This document shows positions 8,730-15,907 of a stretch of DNA of 21,422 bases, one piece after another. The DNA lies in the NCBI GenBank assembly GCA_947463665.1, contig CANHUD010000010.1, forward strand, positions 1-21,422, written 5' to 3'. Source of the stretch: Sphingobacteriales bacterium (lineage in GTDB: Bacteria > Bacteroidota > Bacteroidia > Chitinophagales > Chitinophagaceae). How positions within the stretch are numbered: the first letter of the stretch is position 1; each line of letters starts with the position of its first letter. Below the pieces are notes generated by a model. That model did not search any database and was not told the DNA's origin. It saw only the letters and a program-made list of their open reading frames with translations. Made by a program: the position numbers and the translations under genes.

Positions 8730-9839
8730 TTATTGAGGGAGCATGGAGGCATACCGGGTGATGATACCACCTCCAATTACATCTTCATTTTCGTAAAAAA
8801 CGGCACTCTGTCCGGGAGCAACTCCTTTGGCATCTTCATAAAAATGGACGCCCACTCCACTGGCATTGGGGTGCAGTGTTGCCAGCGTGCCTTTGTCTTT
8901 ATAACGGATCTTTACAATGGATTCCATGCCTTCCGGAATATGGTCGTACTTGATCATATTGATCTTTCCTACCTGCATTTCAGAGCGGTTGAGGTCCTCT
9001 TCGTCTCCCAGTACAACCGTATTGGTTTCCGGAACGATCTCTGTTACAAATACGGGTTTCCCCAGGGCAATATCCAGTCCCTTACGCTGGCCAACGGTGT
9101 AGAACGGATACCCTTTATGTTTTCCAAGAATCCTGCCCGTCCGATCCACGAAATATCCACCGTTCAGTCGTTCTTCAAGGCCATCTACTCTTCGTTTCAG
9201 AAAACCGCGGTAATCATTGTCGGGCACAAAGCAAATCTCATAGCTCTCACTTTTCTTTGCCAGTTCCGGATATCCAAAATCATGTGCCATCTGCCGGATC
9301 TCCGTTTTCCGGAAACCGCCCAGCGGCAGAAGGGTCCTGCCTAGGAGTTCCTGAGGAAGCCCCCAGAGTACATAACTCTGGTCCTTGGTTTCATCCAGCC
9401 CCTTACTGATCACATGCCGGCCGTTCTCCTCTCTGACCTTTGCGTAATGTCCGGTAGCGATGAAGGCGCAATCCATGGCATTGGCCCGTTTCAGCAGGGC
9501 TTTCCATTTGATGTGTGTATTGCACATCACACAGGGATTCGGGGTCCGTCCGGCCAGGTACTCATCTACAAAATTATCTATAACAAAATCGCCGAACTCA
9601 TCCCGTATGTCCAGTATGAAATGCGGAAAACCATGATGAACAGCCGCAGCCCGGGCATCATTGAAGGAATCCAGATTGCAGCAGCCGGTTTCTTTTTTAC
9701 TGCCTCCTGCGGATGCATAATCCCAGGTCTTCATGGTTATCCCCACCACCTCATAGCCCTGCTCGTGCAGCATAAGCGCCGCAACCGTGCTGTCGATCCC
9801 CCCACTCATAGCCACCATGACTTTCCCGTTTCTACTCAT
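8730..9839 (-). CDS. mnmA: tRNA-specific 2-thiouridylase MnmA
   Basis: 369 residues. Adenylates U34 of tRNA-Lys, tRNA-Glu and tRNA-Gln and replaces O2 with sulfur, supporting decoding and reading-frame maintenance. The N-terminal PP-loop ATP pyrophosphatase motif is MSGGIDSTVA (11-20). The catalytic cysteine pair is C106 in NPCVMCNTHIKW and C203 in SYEICFVPDNDYRGF, aligning with C102 and C199 of the E. coli enzyme. The GCCNLDSFNDA segment at 52-62 is an insertion I associate with this phylum's MnmA. C-terminal beta-barrel from about 215. A TAATTTTG -7 element lies 20 nt upstream; no Shine-Dalgarno. First gene of the mnmA-lipoprotein-protease run and divergent from ssb across 178 bp. Confidence 0.97.
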   Translation of the reverse strand: MSRNGKVMVAMSGGIDSTVAALMLHEQGYEVVGITMKTWDYASAGGSKKETGCCNLDSFNDARAAAVHHGFPHFILDIRDEFGDFVIDNFVDEYLAGRTPNPCVMCNTHIKWKALLKRANAMDCAFIATGHYAKVREENGRHVISKGLDETKDQSYVLWGLPQELLGRTLLPLGGFRKTEIRQMAHDFGYPELAKKSESYEICFVPDNDYRGFLKRRVDGLEERLNGGYFVDRTGRILGKHKGYPFYTVGQRKGLDIALGKPVFVTEIVPETNTVVLGDEEDLNRSEMQVGKINMIKYDHIPEGMESIVKIRYKDKGTLATLHPNASGVGVHFYEDAKGVAPGQSAVFYENEDVIGGGIITRYASMLPQ

Positions 9840-9859
9840 ATATTTAACAGATTCACCTG

Positions 9860-9867
9860 CAAAATTA
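9860..9867 (-). promoter_or_regulatory. mnmA promoter -7 element (TAATTTTG)
   Basis: Exact TAnnTTTG match on the minus strand, 20 bases upstream of the mnmA ATG. I do not see a clear -33 element. The rest of the 9840-10017 spacer holds only a short imperfect hairpin (CCACGG/CTGTGG at 9918-9923 and 9931-9936) and no convincing promoter for ssb. Confidence 0.65.
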
Positions 9868-10017
9868 GCGAAAATAAAGGAAGATCAGCGGGTAACCGGG
9901 CAACGGAACGGGTTAATCCACGGTAAAAAACTGTGGAAAAAAACAGAAAAAGGTCTGGAAAATACTGATCGCGGAGCCGGCGGAGTTTCCGACCTTCACT
10001 CTATAAATGTAAATGCT

Positions 10018-10428
10018 ATGATCAAACTACAGGTGATCGGCAATCTCGGAAAAGATTGTACCACCAACAACGTGAACGGGCGGACGGTGATGAATTTCAG
10101 TGTGGCGCACACGGAGAAATACCGGGATGCTTCCGGACAGTCGAAAGACAGAACCATCTGGGTAGAATGTGCCTATTGGACAGAGAAAACCGGTATCGCT
10201 CCCTACCTGAAAAAAGGGACACAGGTATTTGTAGAAGGACAGCCGGATATTCGTACCTATACGAAAGGTGATGGTACGCCGGGAACGTCGCTTACTTTAC
10301 GGGTAGCTTCCGTGCAGTTGCTTGGTGGTGGCGGACGTGGAGAAGAAAGTACGGACACTGGTTCCGCACCTCCGCCGGCCGCTTCCGGTGGTAGTGGGTT
10401 ATCAGGTGAAGAGGATATGCCTTTTTAA
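10018..10428 (+). CDS. ssb: Single-stranded DNA-binding protein
   Basis: 136 residues from the ATG at 10018. Binds single-stranded DNA during replication, recombination and repair and recruits partner enzymes. Begins MIKLQVIGNLGKDC and has the OB-fold features of bacterial SSB (VMNFSVAHTEKY, WVECAYW, KGTQVFVEGQPD, about 1-105). These are followed by a Gly/Ser/Pro-rich linker and the acidic C-terminal tip GEEDMPF that docks partner proteins. The frame is open upstream to 9787, but those residues are not SSB-like, so the later ATG is right. It diverges from mnmA and is followed by a strong terminator at 10460-10490. No Shine-Dalgarno and no clear TAnnTTTG upstream; GACCTTCA at 9991-9998 is only a weak resemblance. 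Confidence 0.96.
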   Translation: MIKLQVIGNLGKDCTTNNVNGRTVMNFSVAHTEKYRDASGQSKDRTIWVECAYWTEKTGIAPYLKKGTQVFVEGQPDIRTYTKGDGTPGTSLTLRVASVQLLGGGGRGEESTDTGSAPPPAASGGSGLSGEEDMPF

Positions 10429-10452
10429 ACGTTTTTAGGGGTTAGTTAGTGC

Positions 10453-10490
10453 GTGACAGAAGGTGGCAGGAAACTGTCACCTTTTGTTTT
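10453..10490 (+). terminator. Rho-independent terminator after ssb, with an overlapping alternative stem
   Basis: Stem AAGGTGGCAG/CTGTCACCTT (10460-10469 and 10474-10483, one G-T pair) closed by a GAAA tetraloop and followed by TTTTGTTTT. The same 3' arm (CTGTCAC, 10474-10480) can instead pair perfectly with GTGACAG at 10453-10459. Confidence 0.8.
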
Positions 10491-10510
10491 GATGCCGTTC
10501 CATCGCCCGT

Positions 10511-10518
10511 TACCTTTG
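10511..10518 (+). promoter_or_regulatory. Promoter -7 element of the Ldh2-type dehydrogenase gene (TACCTTTG)
   Basis: Exact TAnnTTTG match whose last base is only 4 nt before the ATG at 10523, implying a leaderless or nearly leaderless mRNA. It lies just downstream of the ssb terminator, so the gene probably has its own transcript. Confidence 0.65.
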
Positions 10519-10522
10519 GGAT

Positions 10523-11605
10523 ATGGAACAATTGTACAGCATTGCAGCACTTTCCGCATTCACCCATGAAGTGTTTCTTACAATGGGGTGTCCGCCACAT
10601 GAGGCTGAACAGGCCACAACAGCCCTTATATCAGCGGATATCCGGGGCATAGATTCCCATGGGATTGCCCGGCTGACCGGCTATGTACGCCTGTGGGAAG
10701 CAAAACGGGTAAATGCCCGGCCTTCCATTCAGGTAATCCATGAAACACCTTCAACAGCTACCATGGATGGAGATGCCGGTCTGGGACTGGTTGTGGCTCC
10801 CAAAGCCATGGATCTGGCTATTGAGAAGGCCAGAAGCTGCGGTACCGGTTGGGTGGCTGTTCAGAACAGTAACCATTTTGGTATTGCAGGCTACCATGCC
10901 ATGCGTGCCCTGCCACACGATATGATCGGATTGGCCATGACCAATGCCAGTGCTTTGGTAGCACCTACTTTTTCAAATGAACGGATGCTGGGAACCAATC
11001 CGATCTGCGTAGCGATCCCATCGGGAGCAGAGCCTCCATTTGTGGCCGATATGGCAACCACCACTGCGGCTAACGGGAAACTGGAGATCCTTCAGCGTAA
11101 AAATTTAGAGGCACCCGCTGGCTGGATACAGGATCAGCAGGGGAAGTCCAGTTCAGACGCACATGCCTTGAAACAGGGTGGGGCTTTACTGCCCCTCGGC
11201 AGCGATCGGGAACATGGCAGTCATAAAGGGTATGCACTGGGGGCCATCGTGGATATTCTCTCTGCAGTACTCAGCGGTGCCAGTTTCGGGCCATGGGCAC
11301 CGCCTTTCCCTGCCTATGTTCCCATGCCGGAAAATGCACCCGGTAAAGGACTGGGTCATTTTTTTGGAGCTATGCGGATCGATGCTTTCCGCCCGGCGGA
11401 GGTATTCAAAGCAGACATGGACCAGTGGCTGAGAAGGTTCAGGAATGCGCAACCGATCGATCCATCACAAAAGGTACTGGTGCCCGGAGATCCGGAACGG
11501 GAAATGGAGGCGCTGCGAAAAGCAACCGGCATACCGCTACTGCCTGCTGTGGTCAGTGATCTGCAATCGATTGCAGAAAAATTTTCAATCGTGTTCCCTC
11601 AGTAG
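10523..11605 (+). CDS. Malate/L-lactate dehydrogenase family (Ldh2/YlbC type) NAD(P)-dependent oxidoreductase
   Basis: 360 residues, the usual length for this family, which is unrelated to the Rossmann-fold malate and lactate dehydrogenases. Family marks: ADIRGIDSHGIARL with conserved H46; NSNHFGIAGYHAM with H118, the expected catalytic histidine region; MLGTNPICVAIPSG; DMATTTAANGK; and GSDREHGSHKGYALG. Members reduce 2-oxo acids or oxidise 2-hydroxy acids: malate, sulfolactate, ureidoglycolate, 2,3-diketogulonate and imine substrates are known. The sequence alone does not settle which. It stands between ssb and lysC in the same direction with no pathway neighbours, 53 nt before lysC and with no terminator between. 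A soluble cytoplasmic enzyme is expected. Confidence 0.88.
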   Translation: MEQLYSIAALSAFTHEVFLTMGCPPHEAEQATTALISADIRGIDSHGIARLTGYVRLWEAKRVNARPSIQVIHETPSTATMDGDAGLGLVVAPKAMDLAIEKARSCGTGWVAVQNSNHFGIAGYHAMRALPHDMIGLAMTNASALVAPTFSNERMLGTNPICVAIPSGAEPPFVADMATTTAANGKLEILQRKNLEAPAGWIQDQQGKSSSDAHALKQGGALLPLGSDREHGSHKGYALGAIVDILSAVLSGASFGPWAPPFPAYVPMPENAPGKGLGHFFGAMRIDAFRPAEVFKADMDQWLRRFRNAQPIDPSQKVLVPGDPEREMEALRKATGIPLLPAVVSDLQSIAEKFSIVFPQ

Positions 11606-11630
11606 AACTGAACTCAGCTTGAACAATCCG

Positions 11631-11638
11631 TACCTTTG
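11631..11638 (+). promoter_or_regulatory. lysC promoter -7 element (TACCTTTG)
   Basis: Exact TAnnTTTG match 20 nt before the aspartokinase ATG, in the 53-nt gap after the dehydrogenase gene. No convincing -33 element at standard spacing. Confidence 0.65.
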
Positions 11639-11658
11639 CATACCCAAATTACACATAC

Positions 11659-12978
11659 ATGAAAATAATGAAGTTCGGAGGTACCTCCGTTGGAAAACCA
11701 GAGCGCATGCACGATGTAGCCCGTTTGGTTACCCGTGGCGATGAACCGGTGATCGTTGTCCTCAGTGCCCTAAGTGGAACTACCAATACCCTGGTGTCCA
11801 TAGGTGATGCATTGTTGGCAGGTGATAAATCTAAAGCGGCAGAGATCATCGTCAAACTGGAACTTCATTATAAACAGTTCATTCAGGATTTGCTGAAAGA
11901 AGAGGCCATGAGGGCCAAAGCAACTGCAGTAATCAGTGAGCATTTTGAATTTCTGAACATCATTCTTAAGATATCTTTCAATGAGGCGCTGAACAAGGAT
12001 ATCCTTGCGCAGGGTGAATTGATGAGCACAAAAATGTTCTGCATTTATCTGGAAGAACAGGGCGTTGATCATGTATTCCTCCCGGCGCTGGAATTCATGA
12101 GCATCGACAGCCATGATGAACCGCAGGTGCCGGTTATCCGGGAAAAAATAATGCAGCTCCTGGCCCAGCATTCCGGAAAGAAAATGTTCGTTACACAGGG
12201 CTACATCTGCCGGAACGCAAGGGGAGAAGTCGACAACCTTAAACGGGGTGGTAGTGATTATTCCGCTTCCCTGATTGCCGCAGCCGTAAAAGCGTCGGTC
12301 TGTGAAATATGGACAGACATCGACGGTATGCACAACAATGACCCGCGCGTGGTAAACAAAACCGTAGCCATTGATCGGCTCAGTTTTGATGAAGCGGCAG
12401 AATTAGCCTATTTCGGAGCGAAAATACTCCATCCTGCTTCCATCTGGCCAGCACAGATGTACCAGATTCCGGTGAAACTGCTGAATACCATGCAACCGGA
12501 GGCAAAGGGAACGCTGATTGAGGTAGAATCCGGTGCTCAGGGTGTAAAAGCTGTTGCTGCAAAAGATGGTATTATCGTGGTACGCATCAAAAGCAGCCGC
12601 ATGCTGCTGGCCTATGGCTTTTTGCGTAAGATCTTCGAGGTGTTTGAAAAATACCGTACACCTATTGATATGATCACTACATCGGAAGTAGCAGTCTCCC
12701 TTACAATAGACAATGGAACGCATCTCCAGGAGATCATTCGGGAACTGGAGCCATTTGGAGAGGTAGAGGTACTGACCGATCAGACCATCATTGCTATTGT
12801 TGGTGACCAGATGGCAGCCTCCAAAATAATACTGGCTGATCTTTTCAAAGCGCTCACAGATATTCCTGTCGGTATGGTGAGTTTCGGTGCAACGCCTCAT
12901 AATGTATCGATCCTGATTGAATCAAAGCATAAGGTTCAGGCACTCCAGCTGTTGAACTCCGGCATTTTCGGACTATAA
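11659..12978 (+). CDS. lysC: Aspartate kinase (monofunctional, ACT-regulated)
   Basis: Phosphorylates L-aspartate, the first step toward lysine, threonine, methionine and diaminopimelate. 439 residues. Amino-acid kinase domain 1-290: KFGGTSVG at 5-12, FVTQGYICRN near 180, RGGSDYSASL (196-205), TDIDGMHNNDPR (219-230) and the FGAKILHP segment (252-259). Two ACT-type regulatory units fill about 300-439, including MITTSEVAVSLT (338-349), where family members bind inhibitory amino acids. There is no homoserine dehydrogenase domain, so this is the stand-alone type; lysine inhibition is likely but inferred. No Shine-Dalgarno. It ends 5 nt before a strong hairpin shared with queA. Confidence 0.96.
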   Translation: MKIMKFGGTSVGKPERMHDVARLVTRGDEPVIVVLSALSGTTNTLVSIGDALLAGDKSKAAEIIVKLELHYKQFIQDLLKEEAMRAKATAVISEHFEFLNIILKISFNEALNKDILAQGELMSTKMFCIYLEEQGVDHVFLPALEFMSIDSHDEPQVPVIREKIMQLLAQHSGKKMFVTQGYICRNARGEVDNLKRGGSDYSASLIAAAVKASVCEIWTDIDGMHNNDPRVVNKTVAIDRLSFDEAAELAYFGAKILHPASIWPAQMYQIPVKLLNTMQPEAKGTLIEVESGAQGVKAVAAKDGIIVVRIKSSRMLLAYGFLRKIFEVFEKYRTPIDMITTSEVAVSLTIDNGTHLQEIIRELEPFGEVEVLTDQTIIAIVGDQMAASKIILADLFKALTDIPVGMVSFGATPHNVSILIESKHKVQALQLLNSGIFGL

Positions 12979-13018
12979 AAAAAAGAGGCTGTCTCCAAAA
13001 GGCAGCCTCTCTTTTTTT
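12977..13018. terminator. Bidirectional rho-independent terminator between lysC and queA
   Basis: Perfect 8-bp stem AGAGGCTG/CAGCCTCT at 12984-12991 and 13003-13010, extendable by two weaker pairs. Flanked by a run of A on the left and T on the right, so each convergent gene sees a U-tract. Confidence 0.9.
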
Positions 13019-13035
13019 ATCATAAGTAAAACAAA

Positions 13036-14085
13036 TCAGATTACCAGCATGGCATCCCCATAACTGAAGAAACGATATTTGTCTTTGATCGCTTTCTTAT
13101 ATGCTTCCATGGCCAAATCATAGCCGGCAAAGGCACAAACCATAATGAGCAGGCTGGTCTTTGGTAAATGAAAGTTGGTGATCAGCGAATCCGCAATATT
13201 AAAGTTGTAGGGCGGATGAATAAAGATGTTTGTCCATCCCTCTGATGGCTTCAGCAGTTTTTCTGCAGTAAAGGATGTTTCCAACGCCCTCATGGTAGTT
13301 GTTCCTACCGAACAGATACGGTGCCCTTCCAATTTGGCCTTGTTCACAATCTTGCAGGCATTGTCTTCAATTCGATAATACTCCGCATCCATTTTATGCT
13401 TGCTGAGATCCTCCACTTCAATGGTACGAAATGTGCCCAGCCCTGTATGAAGGGTGAGTTCTGCAAAACGGATACCTTTAATTTCCAGTCGCTTGATAAG
13501 CTCTACACTGAAATGCAGCCCGGCAGTTGGCGCAGCTACCGCACCTTCATGCTTGGCATAAACCGTCTGGAATCGTTCTTTATCTTCTTCTTCTGGTTTG
13601 CGCTTCAGGTATTTGGGAAGGGGTGTCTCCCCCATAGAATTCAGGACTGCCTTAAATTCCTCTTCAGGCCCATCAAATAAAAAGCGAATGGTCCGGCCTC
13701 TTGAGGTGGTATTGTCAATGACTTCTGCTACCAGTTCATCTGTGTCGCCAAAATATAGTTTATTTCCTACCCTGATTTTCCGGGCAGGATCTACGATCAC
13801 ATCCCATAATCTGTTCTGCTTATTCAGCTCCCGAAGCAGGAATACTTCAATACGTGCTCCCGTTTTTTCTTTCTTTCCGTACATCCTCGCGGGAAATACC
13901 TTTGTATTGTTTACCACGAAGACGTCCTTGTCGTCGAAATACTCAAGAATGTCACGGAAATGTCGATTCTCCATGTTGCCGGTAGCCCGGTTCACCACCA
14001 TCAGACGGGCATCCTCCCTTTTTTTAGCGGGATATTGGGCAATAAGGTTTAGAGGGAGGTCAAATCGAAACTGGGATAATTTCAT
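13036..14085 (-). CDS. queA: tRNA preQ1(34) S-adenosylmethionine ribosyltransferase-isomerase
   Basis: 349 residues, normal for QueA. Transfers and isomerises the ribosyl part of SAM onto preQ1 at the wobble position of GUN-anticodon tRNAs, giving epoxyqueuosine. Family signatures: N-terminal FDLPLNLIAQYPAKKREDARL (first 20 residues shown are diagnostic of the start), VFVVNNTKVFPARM, HEGAVAAPTAGLHFS, LHTGLGTFRTIEVEDLSKHKMD split over the central region, and near the end FHLPKTSLLIMVCAFAG plus YRFFSYGDAMLV. It converges on lysC at a shared terminator. Its -7 element lies 109 nt upstream of the ATG, leaving an unusually long leader with a stem-loop and a 22-codon ORF (see separate entries). No other queuosine gene is in the window. 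Confidence 0.97.
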   Translation of the reverse strand: MKLSQFRFDLPLNLIAQYPAKKREDARLMVVNRATGNMENRHFRDILEYFDDKDVFVVNNTKVFPARMYGKKEKTGARIEVFLLRELNKQNRLWDVIVDPARKIRVGNKLYFGDTDELVAEVIDNTTSRGRTIRFLFDGPEEEFKAVLNSMGETPLPKYLKRKPEEEDKERFQTVYAKHEGAVAAPTAGLHFSVELIKRLEIKGIRFAELTLHTGLGTFRTIEVEDLSKHKMDAEYYRIEDNACKIVNKAKLEGHRICSVGTTTMRALETSFTAEKLLKPSEGWTNIFIHPPYNFNIADSLITNFHLPKTSLLIMVCAFAGYDLAMEAYKKAIKDKYRFFSYGDAMLVI

Positions 14086-14190
14086 GCATCAGTAATTTTA
14101 CAATCGCCTACATGAAACAAATCAGAAAATGCAGAAGAACAGGCAAACCTGATCTTACGGCATCAGATTTGTCCATGATTGGCTAAATGG
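14086..14190 (-). promoter_or_regulatory. Structured 5' leader of queA
   Basis: About 105 nt between the predicted transcription start and the queA ATG. On the minus strand, CAAATCTGAT (14171 to 14162) pairs with ATCAGGTTTG (14153 to 14144): 10 bp with one G-T pair and an 8-nt loop. The 5' arm can alternatively pair through ACAAATC (14172 to 14166) with GATTTGT (14123 to 14117), 7 bp perfect. The two folds exclude each other. I cannot match it to a known preQ1 riboswitch class, and no U-tract follows the first stem. Confidence 0.4.
14108..14176 (-). other. 22-codon upstream ORF in the queA leader
   Basis: ATG at 14176 to TAG at 14108-14110 encodes MDKSDAVRSGLPVLLHFLICFM, a charged start followed by a hydrophobic tail. 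It spans both competing stems of the leader and ends 22 nt before queA. There is no Shine-Dalgarno, but most genes here lack one. It could be a regulatory leader peptide, a tiny membrane protein, or chance. Confidence 0.25.
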
Positions 14191-14193
14191 CTG

Positions 14194-14201
14194 CAAAGGT
14201 A
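14194..14201 (-). promoter_or_regulatory. queA promoter -7 element (TACCTTTG)
   Basis: Exact TAnnTTTG match on the minus strand, 12 nt after the stop codon of the ABC gene and 109 nt before queA. It indicates that queA is transcribed separately from the amn-ABC pair. Confidence 0.6.
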
Positions 14202-14212
14202 TGATTTTTTAT

Positions 14213-15907
14213 TTAAGTTGCGACTGGCCCCCTTCTGCCGGGCAGTGCGTCCAGCAGCCGTTGGGTGTAGGGATGCTGTGGCCGGTGAAATACATCGTCC
14301 GCGTTTCCTGTTTCCACTATTGTGCCCTGGTGCATTACCAGTATTCTGTCGCTGATGTGGTGGACTACCGACAAATCGTGGGAGATGAATAAAATCGTAA
14401 ATCCGTATTCTTTTTTTAAATCATTCAGAAGATTAAGAACCTGGGCCTGAACGCTTACATCCAGTGCCGAAACGGATTCATCGCACACCAGAAAACCGGG
14501 TTGCAGGGCCAGTGCCCGTGCAATACCAATGCGCTGTCGCTGCCCCCCGGAGCATTGATGCGGATATTTGTGCAGAAACGATGAACCGAGTCCCACTTTT
14601 TCCAGCAGATCAACGGTTATGTCCATCCGCTCCTGCTGGGTTTTTCCAAACCCATGCACCTGTAGCACTTCCATAATGGATTTTCCGGTGGTCCGCTTTG
14701 GCTGAAGCGATGAATACGGATCCTGAAAAATGAGTTGGTTATTCCGACGTAGTTTTCGGATACGCTCTGGTGTCTGCTGGTAAAGATTCAGCCCGTCTAC
14801 GGTTACAGTTCCTGAATGGATAGGTACAAGTCGGAGCAGAGCCCTTCCCAATGTGGATTTGCCGCAACCGGATTCGCCAACCACACCCACTGTTTCACCT
14901 TCTTTTAAATGAAAGCTGATGCCATCCAATGCTTTGGTATACGTCACAGGATTTCCAAGCCAGTTCTTTTTACGGGGGTACCAGACGCGCAAATCTTTTA
15001 CCTCCACCAGCAGCTTCTGCCCGGCCGGTAAGGGTTTTTCAGGAATAGGAGTGTTAAGAGTACCTGTACTGCCCTCCATAAAATCGGCCACTGTGGGTAA
15101 ACGGGAACCCGGAGTATGCAATGCAGGTCGACAGGCCAGTAGTGCTTTTGTGTAGGGATGACCGGGCATTTGAAGAACAGTGGCTGCCGGTCCCCTTTCA
15201 ACAATGTCCCCTTTATACAATACCACTACTTCATCCGCAATGTCCATTACCACACCGAGATCATGTGTAATAAACAGTACGCTCGTGTTCTTTTTGCGTT
15301 GAAGGTTTTGTATCAGTTCCAGAATACCTTTCTGAACGGTGACATCCAACGCCGTTGTGGGCTCATCGGCAATTAGCAGGTCGGGTTCGCAACTCATCGC
15401 CATGGCAATCATGACCCGTTGTTTTTGTCCGCCGCTTAATTCATGCGGATATCGATGGACAATCGTTTCCGGTTCGGGCAGCTGTACTTCCCGGAAAAGA
15501 CGGATGGTTTCTTCCAGCGATTTTTTGTAGGTCAGTTTTTTATGGGTCTTCAGTACTTCCGCTACCTGTTCCCCAATCCGCATGAGTGGATTTAGAGAGG
15601 TCATAGGTTCCTGAAAAATCATGGCAATTTTATGACCCCTGATTTTTTGCAGGGTCAGTTGCTCTGTTTTCAGAAGATCCAATGAAGATCCATCCTGTTG
15701 ATGGAAGATAAGTTCTCCGGAAGTTTGGACCTGTTTACCGGTGAGCAAGCCCAAAATGGTCAATGCCGTTACCGACTTCCCGGATCCGGATTCTCCTACA
15801 ACAGCCGTTATGCTGCCTTTCGGAATATCAAAACTGATATCATGCAGTACCTTACTATCCCCAAAGGTTACGGCAAGATTTCGGATCTCCAGCAGTGGCA
15901 GGCTCAT
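14213..15907 (-). CDS. Fused two-domain ATP-binding protein of a peptide/nickel-type ABC importer (DppD-DppF-like)
   Basis: 564 residues made of two complete ABC ATPase units in tandem, like OppD and OppF or DppD and DppF joined in one chain. Unit 1: Walker A GESGSGKS (38-45), signature LSGGQ (157-161), Walker B LLIADEP (177-183), switch His H215, and an oligopeptide-transporter C-terminal motif HPYTKALLACRP (250-261). Unit 2: Walker A GESGCGKST (344-352), signature CSGGQ (452-456), Walker B FLVCDE (472-477) followed by Ser rather than Pro, switch H510, and HPYTQRLLDALPGR at the end. It would sit on the cytoplasmic face and power import of peptides or similar solutes. No permease or binding-protein gene is in the window. 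Its ATG shares one base with the amn stop, so translation is coupled. Confidence 0.92.
   Translation of the reverse strand: MSLPLLEIRNLAVTFGDSKVLHDISFDIPKGSITAVVGESGSGKSVTALTILGLLTGKQVQTSGELIFHQQDGSSLDLLKTEQLTLQKIRGHKIAMIFQEPMTSLNPLMRIGEQVAEVLKTHKKLTYKKSLEETIRLFREVQLPEPETIVHRYPHELSGGQKQRVMIAMAMSCEPDLLIADEPTTALDVTVQKGILELIQNLQRKKNTSVLFITHDLGVVMDIADEVVVLYKGDIVERGPAATVLQMPGHPYTKALLACRPALHTPGSRLPTVADFMEGSTGTLNTPIPEKPLPAGQKLLVEVKDLRVWYPRKKNWLGNPVTYTKALDGISFHLKEGETVGVVGESGCGKSTLGRALLRLVPIHSGTVTVDGLNLYQQTPERIRKLRRNNQLIFQDPYSSLQPKRTTGKSIMEVLQVHGFGKTQQERMDITVDLLEKVGLGSSFLHKYPHQCSGGQRQRIGIARALALQPGFLVCDESVSALDVSVQAQVLNLLNDLKKEYGFTILFISHDLSVVHHISDRILVMHQGTIVETGNADDVFHRPQHPYTQRLLDALPGRRGPVAT

Noticed and set aside
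9918..9936. Small hairpin CCACGG/CTGTGG between mnmA and ssb
   Set aside because: Only six pairs with one G-T, an A-rich loop and no T-tract in a useful position; not convincing as terminator or operator.
9787..10017. 77-codon N-terminal extension of ssb
   Set aside because: Not SSB-like and antisense to the start of mnmA; MIKLQVIGNLGK at 10018 is the canonical SSB start.
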